This document shows, in pieces, positions 1 through 10,719 of a DNA stretch of 64,000 nucleotides. Source of the DNA: CAVPUA01 sp963708805. GTDB taxonomy: Bacteria; Actinomycetota; Actinomycetes; Mycobacteriales; Jatrophihabitantaceae. The notes under the pieces are model-generated. The model saw only the letters and a list, made by a program, of their open reading frames with translations. It was not told the origin of the DNA and ran no database searches. Positions within the stretch are counted from its first letter, which is position 1; the number at the start of each line of letters is the position of its first letter. The stretch is from positions 682,001-746,000 of the forward strand of contig CAVPUA010000001.1 in NCBI GenBank assembly GCA_963708805.1, in the 5' to 3' direction. A program made the position numbers and the translations under genes.

Positions 1-38
1 TGGCGCGGGTCTCGGCCGTGGCGCGCTACGTCGGGTGA
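1..38 (+). CDS. hrcA: HrcA heat-shock repressor, C-terminal tail (partial)
   Basis: Only the last eleven codons are present, reading ARVSAVARYVG and then a TGA at 36-38. The 'xVxAVARYV' ending is typical of HrcA, and HrcA is the usual gene just upstream of dnaJ in actinobacteria. The CIRCE operator that HrcA binds lies 52 bases further on. HrcA represses chaperone genes by binding CIRCE and is released on heat stress. The call rests on a short tail plus context. Confidence 0.6.
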   Translation, partial: ARVSAVARYVG

Positions 39-89
39 GCTGCTCGCCGAACGGTGAGGCGCACTGAGTCCGGTTGGGTTTCCGTACAC

Positions 90-116
90 TTGGCACTCAG
101 AAAAGTTGAGTGCCAA
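90..116 (+). promoter_or_regulatory. CIRCE operator (HrcA binding site)
   Basis: TTGGCACTC (90-98), a nine-base spacer and GAGTGCCAA (108-116) form a perfect inverted repeat. Arms and spacer match the CIRCE consensus TTAGCACTC-N9-GAGTGCTAA except for the symmetrical A/G change. It lies between hrcA and dnaJ and would place dnaJ under HrcA control. It also argues against translation starting at the GTG at 110, which lies inside the operator. Confidence 0.95.
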
Positions 117-145
117 TAGAGCTGACGAAGGAGCCCACGACCGCC

Positions 146-1289
146 GTGGCTGAATCACCGCGCGACTACTACGGCGTGCTCGGCGTCGGCCGCGAAGCGA
201 CCCCCGAAGAGATCAAGCGGGCCTACCGCAAGCTGGCCCGCGAGCTGCATCCCGACGTGAACCCCGATCCCGCCTCGCAGGAGCGGTTCAAGGCGGTCAC
301 CGCGGCCTACGAGGTGCTGTCGGATCCCGAGAAGCGCCGGGTGGTCGACCTGGGCGGCGACCCGCTGCAGTCCGGTGGTGGCGGCGGCGCGGGCAATCCG
401 TTCGGTGGCTTCGGCTCGTTCGGCGACGTCTTCGAGGCCTTCTTCGGCGGCTCGGGCGGCACGACACGGGGGCCGCGCAGCCGCGTCCGGCAGGGCGGGG
501 ACGCGCTGCTGCGCATCGAACTGACCCTGAACGAGACCGCCTTCGGCGTGCGCCGCGAGATCGCGGTCGACACCGCGATCGTCTGCGAGACGTGCCACGG
601 TGACGGCTGCGCGCCGGGCACGTCACCGATCACCTGCCAGACCTGCGGCGGAGCGGGCGAGATCCAGAGCATCCAGCGCTCGTTCCTCGGCCAGGTCATG
701 ACCAGCCGTCCGTGCACCGTCTGCGGCGGCACCGGGCAGCAGATCCCGTCGCCGTGCCCGACCTGCGGCACCGAGGGACGCGTGCGCGCGCGCCGCAACA
801 TCACCGTCGACGTCCCGGCGGGCATCGAGGACGGCATGCGCATCCGGCTCTCCGGCCAGGGTGAGGTCGGCCCCGGAGGCGGTCCCGGCCGGCGATCTCT
901 ACATCGAGGTGCACGAAGCCCAGCACGAGACGTTCACCCGCGACGGTTCGGATCTGCACTGCACGGTGGCGCTGCCGATGACGGCGGCCGCGCTGGGCAC
1001 CGACCTCGTCCTGACGACGCTGGACGGCGAGGAGAAGCTCGACATCCGCCCGGGTACGCAGGCCGGACAGGTGATCACCCTGCGCGGCAAGGGTGTTCCG
1101 CGGCTGCGATCGTCGGCGCGCGGCGACCTGCTGGTGCACGTCGAGGTGCGCACGCCGACCAAGCTCGACGAGGAGCAGGAGCGGCTGCTGCGCGAACTGG
1201 CCGCGATCCGCAACGAGGAGGTCTCGGTCGGCAGCGTCCGCGGCGGGCTGTTCTCGAAGATGCGCGACGCGCTCGGCGGCAACCGCTGA
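146..1289 (+). CDS. dnaJ: Chaperone DnaJ (frameshifted in this assembly)
   Basis: DnaJ is the Hsp40 co-chaperone that stimulates DnaK ATPase and delivers unfolded substrates. The sequence shows a J domain with the HPD motif near residue 35, a Gly/Phe-rich segment, four zinc-binding repeats (CETCHGDG, CQTCGGAG, CTVCGGTG, CPTCGTEG) and the C-terminal substrate-binding domain. GTG 146 is chosen because AAGGAG lies about 12 bases upstream and the J domain begins directly after it; GTG 110 lies in the CIRCE. One extra base near 885 (a CCC run) moves the frame, after which 'AGDLYIEVHE' continues the same protein. The stop is followed at once by rsmE. Confidence 0.93.
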
Positions 1290-2012
1290 CCCCGCCGCTG
1301 TTCCTGCTGGACGACGCTGCCCGGCGGCGACCTGATCGTCATCGACGGCGACGAGGGACGGCACGCGGCCACCGTCAAGCGACTCGACGTCGGCGAGGCG
1401 ATCCTGGTCGGGGACGGCCGGGGGATGCTGCTGAGCTGTTCGGTGACCGCCGTCGACCGCGGCCGGGTCGAGGCGCACGTCGAGTCGCGTTCCGCCACGC
1501 CGGCGCCCTCGCCGCGCATCGTCGTCGTCCAGGCGCTGGCCAAGGGTGATCGCGGCGAGCTGGCCGTCGAGCTGCTGACCGAACTGGGAGTGGACGAGAT
1601 CGTGCCCTGGTCGGCGTCGCGTTCGATCGCCCAGTGGCGGGAGAGTCGCGGCGACAAGGCGCTGGAGCGGTGGCGCCGCACCGCGCGCGAGGCGGCCAAA
1701 CAGAGCCGCCGGGCGTTCGTGCCCGTCATCGCCGACCTCGCTTCGACCAAGGACGTGGCAGCCCGGCTGGGCGGCACCGACGTGGTCCTGCACGAGGCGG
1801 CGACGCAACCTCTAGTTGAGGTCGAGCTGCCTTCGGCCGGCGACATCCACGTCGTGGTCGGCCCCGAAGGCGGCATCTCCGCGGACGAGCTGGCCCTCTT
1901 CGCGGCAGCAGGGGCCGTCCCGGTCCGACTGGGAGCGCCGGTGCTGCGGACGTCGACCGCCGGCCCCGCCGCCCTGGCCGCGCTGAGCGTGCGACTGGGC
2001 CGCTGGGCCTGA
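1286..2012 (+). CDS. rsmE: 16S rRNA (uracil-1498-N3)-methyltransferase RsmE (frameshifted)
   Basis: RsmE is a SPOUT-fold enzyme that methylates U1498 of 16S rRNA using S-adenosylmethionine. The SPOUT knot is clear: VVGPEGGISADELALF and then LGAPVLRTSTAGPAAL near the end. The N-terminus TPPLFLLDDA is in one frame and LPGGDLIVIDGDEGRHA in another, so one base is missing near 1317. The true start is unclear; CTG 1286 or a lost ATG/GTG at the dnaJ stop are the candidates. Position behind dnaJ is the usual actinobacterial one. About 242 residues, normal for the family. Confidence 0.9.
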
Positions 2013-2025
2013 GTGCTGCGTCCGG

Positions 2026-2060
2026 GCTCGATTTCCCCCACCGGTCGGGGGAAATCGAGC
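2026..2060 (+). terminator. Strong stem-loop terminator after rsmE
   Basis: GCTCGATTTCCCCC (2026-2039) and GGGGGAAATCGAGC (2047-2060) form a perfect 14-bp stem with a 7-base loop, 13 bases after the rsmE stop. There is no T-run, which is common for actinobacterial terminators. It separates the heat-shock operon from phoH. Confidence 0.85.
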
Positions 2061-2083
2061 GCAGAAATAAACCCCGGGGCCGG

Positions 2084-2089
2084 TACAGT
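2084..2089 (+). promoter_or_regulatory. Possible -10 element for phoH
   Basis: TACAGT fits the actinobacterial -10 pattern TANNNT. It lies after the rsmE terminator and 33 bases ahead of the preferred phoH start, leaving room for a short leader. No clear -35 is seen. Confidence 0.4.
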
Positions 2090-2121
2090 TGAGTCAAAGA
2101 CCGCCGAGCAGAGAGACCGAC

Positions 2122-3168
<1,047 letters not shown>

Positions 3169-3766
3169 ATGAGCATCGAGGTCAACAACGAGTCCGGCGT
3201 CGCCGTCGACGAACGCGTGCTCGCCGAACTCGGTCGCTTCGTGCTGGACGCGATGGGCGTCGATCCGCTCGGCGAGCTGTCGATCGTGCTGCTCGACACC
3301 GAGACGATGGCGACGATGCACCAGCAGTGGATGGATCTGCCAGGCCCGACCGACGTGATGGCCTTCCCGATGGACGGCGAGGACTATGCCGCCGACGGCG
3401 ACCGCGGCGCTGCCGGCCGCCCCGGCCACGTCGGTCCGGAGTACGGCGAGAGCCCGGCCCTGCTCGGCGACGTCGTGCTCTGCCCCGAGATCGCCGCTGA
3501 GCAGGCCGAGCAGGCCGGACACTCGGTCGAGGCCGAGCTGCACCTGCTCTGTACCCACGGCATCCTGCACCTGCTGGGCTACGACCACGCCGAGCCCGAA
3601 GAAGAACGCGAGATGTTCGAACTGCAGGCCAAGCTCGTCGGCGAATGGGCGGCCGCCACGGGTCGCGGCCCGATCATGGCGCCGCGACCGGGCACCCAGG
3701 CCAGGTTCGCGACACCGCCGGCGGCTCGCGTGGCTGATCCCGCTCATCGCAGCGGGGCCGGCGTGA
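3169..3766 (+). CDS. ybeY: Endoribonuclease / rRNA maturation factor YbeY
   Basis: YbeY is a zinc metalloprotein needed for 16S rRNA 3' processing and ribosome quality control. The signature H-x3-H-x5-H is present as HGILHLLGYDH, preceded by the conserved LPGPTDVMAFPMD and LLGDVVLCPEIA. ATG 3169 gives the expected MSIEVNNESG start. No stop is met in this frame; it runs on into the corC-like gene. In the +1 frame a TGA at 3764-3766 would give a 4-base GTGA overlap with that gene, so one indel near 3700 is the likely reason. I place the end there. Confidence 0.92.
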
Positions 3767-5074
3767 CCGGTCCCGACATCGTCGCGACGATCTTCGCGAT
3801 CATCCTGGTCTTCCTCGGCGGCGCGCTGGCCTGCGTCGACTCGGCGCTGGCGCGGGTCTCGGTGGCGCGCGTCGACGAGATGGTGCGCGAAGGACGGCGC
3901 GGGGCGAAACGGCTGTCGCTGATCGTCGCCGATCGCGTCCGCTACACGAACCTGCTGCTGCTGTTGCGCGTCACCTGCGAGCTCACCGCGACGGTGTTGC
4001 TGACGATCGTTGCCCGGTCGGTGTTCGGGTCGCGCTGGCCGGTGCCGGTGCTGACCGTCGCATTGATGGTCGTCGTCTCCTACGTCATCGTCGGGGTCGG
4101 GCCACGCACCCTGGGGCGTCAGCATCCCTATCGGGTCGCGCTCGTCGCGTCGGGTCCGGTCCGGTTGCTCGGGCAGGTCTTCGGACCGCTGGCCTCGCTG
4201 CTGATCCTGCTCGGCAACGCGTTCACGCCGGGACGCGGATTTCGCGGAGGGCCCGTTCTCGTCCGAGGTCGAGCTGCGCGAACTCGTCGACATGGCCGAG
4301 CAGCGCGGCGTGGTCGAGCACGGCGAGCGGCAGATGATCCAGTCGGTGTTCGAGCTGGGTGACACGATCGCCCGCGAGGTGATGGTGCCGCGCACCGAGG
4401 TCGTCTGGATCGAGCAGACCAAGACCGTTCCGCAGGCGCTCGCGCTGGCGCTGCGCAGCGGCTTCAGCCGCATACCAGTGGTGGGCGAGAACGTCGACGA
4501 CGTCGTCGGCATCGTCTACCTCAAGGACCTCGCCCGGCGGGCGCAGGACAGCGAACGGGCGCGCACGACCAAGATCTCCGAGGTCATGCGCAAGCCGGTG
4601 TTCGTGCCCGAGTCGAAGCCGGTCGACGAGTTGATGCGCGAGATGCAGGCCATGCGCACGCACATCGCGATCGTCATCGACGAGTACGGCGGCACCGCCG
4701 GTCTGGTGACGATCGAGGACATCCTCGAAGAGATCGTCGGTGAGATCGCCGACGAGTACGACAACGAGCGGGCGCCGGTCGAACGGATCGACGAGGACAC
4801 CGTGCGGGTGACGGCGCGGCTGGCTGTCGAGGATCTCGCCGAGATCTTCGACGTCGACGTACCGGATCGCGACGACGTCGAGACGGTCGGCGGTCTGCTG
4901 GCCGAGTCGCTCGGACGAGTGCCCATCGCCGGCTCGACCGCGGTCGTCCACGGTCTGCGGCTGGTGGCCGAGAGCGTGGGCGGTCGCCGCAATCGCGTCG
5001 ACACCGTCCTCGTCACCCGGCTGGCCGACGACGATCCGACCGACGATCAGGCGAAGGACGACGATGAGCGCTGA
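3763..5074 (+). CDS. CNNM/CorC-type membrane protein with CBS pair (frameshifted)
   Basis: The N-terminal half is a DUF21/CNNM transmembrane domain with several hydrophobic helices from VTGPDIVATIFAIILVFLGG onward. It is followed by two CBS domains (REVMVPRTEVVW ... IVIDEYGGTAGLVTIEDILEEIVG) and a CorC_HlyC-like terminal domain with DRDDVETVGGLLAE. Such proteins are magnesium/cobalt transport or efflux factors, often misnamed hemolysins. One extra G near 4245 separates the halves: GNAFTPGRGF in one frame and EGPFSSEVELRELVDM in the other. GTG 3763 overlaps the probable ybeY stop. The position between ybeY and era is conserved in actinobacteria. Confidence 0.88.
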
Positions 5075-5363
5075 GCTCTCCGACCCCGAGGACGTGAAGC
5101 TGGCGACCCTGGCTCGTTCGGCGCAGGCCCGAACCCGAGCCGTTCAGGGCGCGGCGGTTCGTGACACCGACGGCCGTACCTACGTGGCCGCGACCGTCGA
5201 GCTGGCCTCGCTGCGGCTGAGCGCGCTGCAGGTCGCGGTGGCGATGGCGGTGTCATCCGGCGCGCTCGGCCTGGAAGCGGCCGTGGTGGTCGGCGGCCCC
5301 GACGACGAGGGCGCCCGGGCCGTGCACGACCTGGCTCCGGCCGCGCCCGTCCACGTGCTCTGA
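5064..5363 (+). CDS. Small cytidine-deaminase-fold-like protein lacking zinc ligands
   Basis: A 99-residue protein starting MSAELSDPEDVKLATLARSA, overlapping the preceding gene by 11 bases. In actinobacteria a short protein between the CNNM/CorC gene and era is often annotated as cytidine deaminase. The AAVRDTDGRTYVAATVELASLRLSALQVA stretch resembles the deaminase core, but neither the HAE/CAE motif nor PCxxC is present, so catalysis is unlikely. Its role is unknown. The gene is co-directional and presumably co-transcribed with its upstream neighbour, and it meets a convergent VOC gene three bases on. Confidence 0.65.
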   Translation: MSAELSDPEDVKLATLARSAQARTRAVQGAAVRDTDGRTYVAATVELASLRLSALQVAVAMAVSSGALGLEAAVVVGGPDDEGARAVHDLAPAAPVHVL

Positions 5364-5365
5364 GC

Positions 5366-5738
5366 TCAGGGCGCGACGTGGCAGACGGCCTCGATGTTGT
5401 TGCCGTCGGGGTCGCGCACGAACACGGCGTAGTAGCCCGGGTGGTACTGCGGCCACTCCTTGCGGCTCGTTCAGGATGTCGAGGCCGAGGCCCAACGCGA
5501 CCTGATACGCGCGGTCGACGACGGCCCGGGTCGGGGCGAGGAACGCCACGTGGGTCTGGCGGCCGCCAGGATCGGTGGCCTTGCCGATCCAGAACGACGG
5601 CCCGGTGTTGTGGTCGCCGTACCCCACGACATCACCGAAGTCGGCCACCGCGCCCATGCCCAGTGGCTGCAGGAAGGCGTTGTACCAAGTCATCGCGGCG
5701 TCGATGTCGTCGACTTGCAGGCTGATGTGATCGATCAT
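5366..5738 (-). CDS. VOC (glyoxalase/bleomycin-resistance fold) protein (frameshifted)
   Basis: The N-terminus MIDHISLQVDDIDAAMTWYNAFLQPLG is the typical start of a vicinal-oxygen-chelate domain. The C-terminal VFVRDPDGNNIEAVCH is recovered only after shifting frame near 5462, where an extra base splits 'EPQEWPQYHPGYYA'. The restored protein of about 123 residues is a single VOC domain ending in the classic DPDGNxIE strand. Substrate cannot be told from sequence. It converges with the upstream small gene. Confidence 0.8.
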
Positions 5739-5836
5739 GTCGGCAACCCTGCCAGAAGCCGAGTGCTCTGTGGAAGGTTGCCCCGATGACGTTGCGGTTC
5801 GAGCCGTTGCGCCGGGCCGGTCCGCCGGCGGCCCCG

Positions 5837-6601
5837 TCAGGCGCGTGAAGTCTTTCGGCGGGCGAGGGCGGGCAGGGTCAGCATGCCGGTGTCCGCGACC
5901 TCGGTGGCCAGGTCCGCGAGCTTGCGGGCGGAGTGCTGGCTGGCGATGCGCAGCATGGCGAACGACTCGTCGCGCGTGATCCGGTGCTGGTTCATCAGGA
6001 TCCCCATCGCGATGCCGATCTCGGTGCGGCTGCTGAGGGCCACTTCGAGGTTGACGCTGCGCTCGCGGGCGGTTGAGGCGGCGACCGCCAGCGTGCCGTG
6101 CGTCGCCAGCAGGACGGCCAGCGTCTCGTCCGACTCCGTGAACGCGTCGACCTCGGTGGAATACATGTTGAGTCCGGCGATGACCTCGGCGTCGTCCTCG
6201 AGGTAGAGCCGGATGGCCAGCATGCTGAGGACGCCGGTGACCTCATAGGCGCGACGACCGAACTCGGGCCAGCGCGGGTCGACCCGCAGATCGCCGGTGC
6301 GGAACACCCGGTCCTCGAGCGCGGCGTCGACGCACGGGCCACTGGACAGGGCGTACTGCACCTTGTCGGTGAGGACGACGAGGTCGTCGGTGGGTGCCAG
6401 CGTCACGAATTTGCCGATGTTGCCCTGGGTGATGCCGGCGTACTGCGCGCCCGGGACGAGTTGCACGGCGAGGCTGGTCAACGCGTTGAACGCGTCGCGG
6501 CTCTGTCCGTGAGCGACCAGTCGCCGCGACACGTTCGTGCTCAGCGCGGCCAGGTCGGAGATGGTGCGATCAGGTGTCACGGCAGCACAAGAGGAACGCA
6601 C
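5837..6601 (-). CDS. GAF-ANTAR RNA-binding antiterminator
   Basis: The protein has 254 residues: an N-terminal GAF-like sensor (about residues 15-165, with SSGPCVDAALEDRVFRTGDLR) and a C-terminal ANTAR domain (about 185-245, SRTEIGIAMGILMNQHRITRDESFAMLR). ANTAR domains bind paired RNA hairpins and prevent transcription termination. GAF-ANTAR fusions are abundant in actinobacteria. No signal peptide or kinase domain is present. It stands alone on the minus strand; its RNA targets are not apparent in the window. Confidence 0.88.
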   Translation of the reverse strand: MRSSCAAVTPDRTISDLAALSTNVSRRLVAHGQSRDAFNALTSLAVQLVPGAQYAGITQGNIGKFVTLAPTDDLVVLTDKVQYALSSGPCVDAALEDRVFRTGDLRVDPRWPEFGRRAYEVTGVLSMLAIRLYLEDDAEVIAGLNMYSTEVDAFTESDETLAVLLATHGTLAVAASTARERSVNLEVALSSRTEIGIAMGILMNQHRITRDESFAMLRIASQHSARKLADLATEVADTGMLTLPALARRKTSRA

Positions 6602-6741
6602 ATGTGAAGACGCCTCGAATCCGGGTCGGCTCGAGGGCTGGTCACGATGCAGCGGTCGTCGAGCGGGGAGGCGCTGTTTGCCTGAGGCACCTACCCTACG
6701 CGGAGTGATCGCCGACGATGCGCCCGACTAACGTGGGTGCC

Positions 6742-7731
6742 ATGCGCTTCGGACTGTTCGTACCCCAGGGCTGGCGACTCGACCTGGCCGGCATCGATCC
6801 CGTTGAACACTGGTCGACGATGCTCGGCATCGCCAAGATCGCCGAGGCGGGTCCCTACGAATCGATCTGGGTGTACGACCACTTCCACACCGTGCCGGTG
6901 CCCACCGACGAGGCCACGCACGAGGCGTGGACGTTGATGGCCGCGTTCGCGGCGGCCACCGACCGGGTTCGCCTGGGTCAGATGTGCACCTGCATGAGCT
7001 ACCGCAACCCGGCGTACCTGGCCAAGGTGGCCGCCACGATCGACGTGATCTCAGGCGGCCGCGTCGAGATGGGGATCGGCGGCGGCTGGTACGAGCACGA
7101 GTGGCGCGCCTACGGCTATGGCTTCCCGTCGGCCGGCGAGCGGCTGGGCCGCCTCGACGAGGGCGTGCAGATCATGGAGCAGCTCTGGCGTACCGGCACC
7201 GCCACGCTGGACGGGAAGTACTACCAGGTGGACGGCGCGATCGGCCGTCCGCTGCCGCTGCAGCCGGACGGCATCCCGCTCTGGATCGCCGGTGGGGGCG
7301 AACGCAAGACGCTGCGCATCGCGGCGCAACACGCGCAATACACGAACTTCGACGGCTCGGCCGAGGGTTTCGCGCACAAGTCGGCGATCCTCGAGCAGCA
7401 CTGCCGCGACCTCGGGCGCGACTTCGGCGAGATCGTCCGGTCGGCCAACTACAACGTCGTCATCGGTGCGACCGAGGCCGACGTCCAAGATCGGCTGGCC
7501 TGGATCCACTCGCACTACGAACCGCTGCTGTCGGCCGAGCGTCTGGCCGGCGTCGACGAGCAATTCGCGTCCGGCCCGCTCGTCGGCACGCCCGAGCAGA
7601 TCATCGAGAAGCTCCAGGCGATGCGCGAGCTCGGGATGACCTACGCCATCACGTATTTCTCCGACGCGGCCTACGACCGCTCCAGTATCGAGCTGTTCAC
7701 CCGCGAGGTCGTCCCGGCGCTAGCCGACTAG
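6742..7731 (+). CDS. LLM-class F420-dependent oxidoreductase
   Basis: A bacterial luciferase-like TIM-barrel oxidoreductase of about 329 residues. Visible features are the N-terminal MRFGLFVPQGWRLDLAG, the YESIWVYDHFHTVPVP segment, ISGGRVEMGIGGGWYEHEWRAYG (cofactor-binding GxGxGW) and PLWIAGGGERKTLRIAAQHA. These are typical of the F420-using LLM enzymes common in actinobacteria; FMN use cannot be excluded. ATG 6742 starts right at the first beta strand, eight codons inside the longer frame. Its stop overlaps the stop of the convergent hydrolase gene. Confidence 0.87.
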   Translation: MRFGLFVPQGWRLDLAGIDPVEHWSTMLGIAKIAEAGPYESIWVYDHFHTVPVPTDEATHEAWTLMAAFAAATDRVRLGQMCTCMSYRNPAYLAKVAATIDVISGGRVEMGIGGGWYEHEWRAYGYGFPSAGERLGRLDEGVQIMEQLWRTGTATLDGKYYQVDGAIGRPLPLQPDGIPLWIAGGGERKTLRIAAQHAQYTNFDGSAEGFAHKSAILEQHCRDLGRDFGEIVRSANYNVVIGATEADVQDRLAWIHSHYEPLLSAERLAGVDEQFASGPLVGTPEQIIEKLQAMRELGMTYAITYFSDAAYDRSSIELFTREVVPALAD

Positions 7732-8566
7732 ACCGGGCACCTCGGCCACGCCGAGGCCCACGCGGCCGACGTGGGATCGATCAGCGTGAAGTGGTCGCCC
7801 TGCGATTCGATCAGTTTCGCCCGGCCGCCCGCCTTGGTGGCCGCCGCCACGTACGCAGCGCTCTGCGCGAACGGGACGTTGAGGTCGGCGTGGCTGTGGA
7901 TGCAGACGACGGGGACGTCGAGCGGCACCGCCATGATCGGATCGGCGATCTTGTAGCGGTCGGGCACCGCCGACGGCAGGCCGCCGATGAAGTCGGGCAC
8001 CGCGCTGCCACCGACCATCGTCGTGGCCGCGGTCGCCAGATCGAGCACGCCGGCCTGCGAGATGACGCCCCTCAGCTCGACCTTCGGCGCCGCGCCCGGG
8101 GCGCCCGCGGGCAGCTTCGCGCGTCCGGCCGCCCAGCCGGCGAGCTGCCCGCCGGCCGAGTGCCCGATGGCCATGACGTGGTCGGTGTCGACGTCGAGGG
8201 TGGCGAGCAGGTCGAGGGCGGCGGCGACGTCCTGCAGGGTGGCCGGCCAGCCGCCACCGTCGCCCACCCGGCGGTATTCGAGTTGATCGCCGTCCAGCCG
8301 CGCTTGGCGAGGTCCAGCGCCATCGGCACGTCCAGGCTCAGGTCGTACTGCGACAGCCAGAATCCGCCGTGGATCAGCACGATCGTGCCGGTGCGCTGCC
8401 CACCGGACGGCGCGTATTTCGTGACGTACTGCGAGGGGTCCGGTCCGTAGGCGTGCTTGGTCGGGGCGCTCACCGGAGCAGTCTGCCGGGCGCGCGATCC
8501 GTGCCCGCAGGCCGTCAACAGCGCCGTCCCGCCCAGCGCGGCGAGGATCTGGCGGCGGCTGGGCAT
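7728..8566 (-). CDS. Alpha/beta-hydrolase lipoprotein (frameshifted)
   Basis: The N-terminus MPSRRQILAALGGTALLTACG carries twin arginines and a lipobox ending in Cys, so it is probably exported and lipid-anchored. An alpha/beta-hydrolase domain follows: VLIHGGFW oxyanion region, the nucleophile elbow GHSAGGQ and a late GDHF that provides the catalytic His. It resembles carboxylesterase/lipase family hydrolases. One base is missing near 8280, where 'AIN' and 'EYRRVGDGGGW' lie in different frames. The gene is divergent from era; their starts are 27 bases apart. Confidence 0.8.
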
Positions 8567-8593
8567 GACCCCATCCTGCGGCATGATGGGGCC

Positions 8594-9490
8594 GTGACCG
8601 ACGACTTCCGCTCCGGCTTCTGCTGCTTCGTCGGGCGCCCGAACGCGGGCAAGTCGACGCTGACCAACGCCCTGGTGGGCGACGAAGGTGGCGATCACGA
8701 GCGACAAACCGCAGACGACGCGGCGGGCGATCCGCGGCATCGTCAACCGTCCGGATGCGCAGTTGATCGTCGTCGACACGCCCGGCCTGCACCGTCCGCG
8801 CACCCTGCTCGGGCAGCGGCTCAACGACATCGTCCGGGCCACTCTGGCCGACGTCGACGTCATCGGATTCTGCGTGCCGGCCGATCAGAAGATCGGGCCC
8901 GGCGACCGGTTCATCGCCGCCGAGCTGGCCGAGTTGAACAAGCCGGTGATCGCCATGGTGACCAAGATCGACTTGGCCAAGAAGCAGCAGATCGGCGAGC
9001 AATTGCTGGCGATCAGCCAGCTCGGAGACTTTGCCGAGGTCGATTCCGGTCTCGGCGGTCGAACGGCGCCCAGGTCGAGCTGCTCACCGACCTGCTCGCC
9101 CAGCACATGCCGATCGGTCCGCACCTGTATCCCGACGACGTCCAGACCGACGAGGCCGAGGACATGCGGATCGCCGAGTACATCCGCGAGGCCGCACTGG
9201 ATGGCGTCCGGGACGAGCTGCCGCACTCGATCGCGGTCACCGTCGAGGAGATGCGTCCCCGCGAGGGCAATCCCGACCTGCTCGAGATCTTCGCGACGAT
9301 CCACCTCGAACGGACGAGCCAGAAGGGGATCATCATCGGCACGGGCGGCGCCCGGCTGAAGGTCATCGGCACGACCGCGCGAGCGCAGATCGAGCAGTTG
9401 CTGGGTCGCCGCGTGCACCTCGACCTGCACGTGGCCGTCGAGTCGGACTGGCAGCGCGATCCGAAGAAGCTCGATCGGCTCGGGTTCTGA
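8594..9490 (+). CDS. era: GTPase Era (frameshifted)
   Basis: Era is an essential GTPase that binds the 3' end of 16S rRNA in small-subunit assembly. G1 GRPNAGKST, the PQTTRRAIRG switch I, G3 DTPGLHRP and G4 TKID are all present. The C-terminal KH domain (TIHLERTSQKGIIIGTGGARLK) follows. The frame shifts near 8683 (after NALVG) and twice near 9047-9057 (FAEVIPVSAVNGAQV restored). Both parts are highly conserved, so the shifts look like sequence errors. GTG 8594 begins VTDDFRSGFCCFVG, directly before G1. Confidence 0.92.
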   Translation: MTDDFRSGFCCFVGRPNAGKSTLTNALVGDEGGDHERQTADDAAGDPRHRQPSGCAVDRRRHARPAPSAHPARAAAQRHRPGHSGRRRRHRILRAGRSEDRARRPVHRRRAGRVEQAGDRHGDQDRLGQEAADRRAIAGDQPARRLCRGRFRSRRSNGAQVELLTDLLAQHMPIGPHLYPDDVQTDEAEDMRIAEYIREAALDGVRDELPHSIAVTVEEMRPREGNPDLLEIFATIHLERTSQKGIIIGTGGARLKVIGTTARAQIEQLLGRRVHLDLHVAVESDWQRDPKKLDRLGF

Positions 9491-9494
9491 TCCG

Positions 9495-10719
9495 TTGTTC
9501 GCGATCTATCGCGCGGTGTTCCGCGCCCCGGGTACGGCTGCGTTCTGCGCGGCCGGCTTCCTCATGCGCATGCCGATCGCGATGTACCCGCTCGGCCTGC
9601 TGCTGTTGATCAGCACCAAGACCCACCACTACGGCTTCGCCGGCGCGTTGAGCGGGGCCTACATCCTGGGCGGAGCGCCGGGCAATCCCATCGGCGCCCG
9701 GCTGGTCGATCGCTTCGGCCAGGGCCGCGTGCTGCTGCCGGCCGCGGCGGTGCACGTCGCCGCGGTCGTGGCCCTGATCGCGATCAGCGAGGCCGGCCTG
9801 GCCGACTGGCTGCTGCTGCGCCGGCCGCGATCGTCGGCTTCAGCTACCTCGCGGTCGGCTCGCTCGTGCGGGCCCGGTGGTCGCACGTCCTCGACGGCCG
9901 TCCCGAACTCAGCACCGCCTACTCCCTCGAATCCACCCTGGACGAGGTGATCTTCGTCGTCGGGCCGCTGCTGGCCACCGTGCTCGCAACGCAGGTCGAT
10001 CCGGTGGCGCCGCTCGTCCTCAGCGGGGCGCTCGTCGCCCTCGGCTCGTTCGCGCTGTGGCGGCTGCCGGCGACCGAGCCGCCCGCGCATCCGGTCGGCG
10101 CACCCCGCCAGCAGTCCGCGCTGCGCAGCCGGGGCATGACGCTGATCATCTGCGTCTCGTTCGCCATGGGCGCGATCTTCGCCAGCGCCGAGGTGACGAC
10201 CGTGGCCTTCGCCGGCCAGCACGGGCATCAGGGCCTCGCCGGCTTCGTGCTGGCGTCGTTCGCGCTGGGCAGCGGGACGGCCGGTCTGCTGTACGGCGCG
10301 CGCCACTGGCTGACGCCGATCCTCGACCGCTTCCGGCTGCAGGCTCTGATCTTCGCGGCGCTGACCCTGCTGCTGTTGCTCGCCTCGAGCATTCCGCTGC
10401 TCGCGGTCTTGATCTTCATCGTCGGTCTCGGCATCGCCCCGACGCTGATCACCGCGTTCGGGCTGATCGCCGAGATCGTGCCGGCCCGCTCGCTCACCGA
10501 GGGACTGGCCTGGTTGACCACCGGGCCTCAATCTCGGCTACGGCGCGGCGTCGTCGCTCTGCGGGCGCGCTGGCCGACGCCCACGGCGCCCGCATCACGT
10601 TCCTGGTGACCGTCGGGGCCGGGGTGCTGATGGCCGGTTTCGCCCTGGCCATCCACGCCCGGCTGCGCCCGCTCGGCGACCGCGCGCGATGTCGGTGCCG
10701 TCGTGGCACCATCGGGTAA
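9495..10719 (+). CDS. MFS transporter (frameshifted)
   Basis: A major-facilitator protein with a regular series of hydrophobic helices. It starts MFAIYRAVFRAPGTAAFCAAGFLMR (TTG 9495), with the loop motif GARLVDRFGQGRVLLP after helix 3. Frame breaks lie near 9818 (ADWLLLAPAAIVGFSYLAVG restored), 10527 and 10561 (LAWLTTGLNLGYGAAS then AGALADAHGAR restored). The restored length is about 405 residues, normal for a 12-helix MFS protein. It resembles the 'YbfB/LmrP-like' efflux group, but substrate is unknown. It starts four bases after era and its end touches the recO start. Confidence 0.75.
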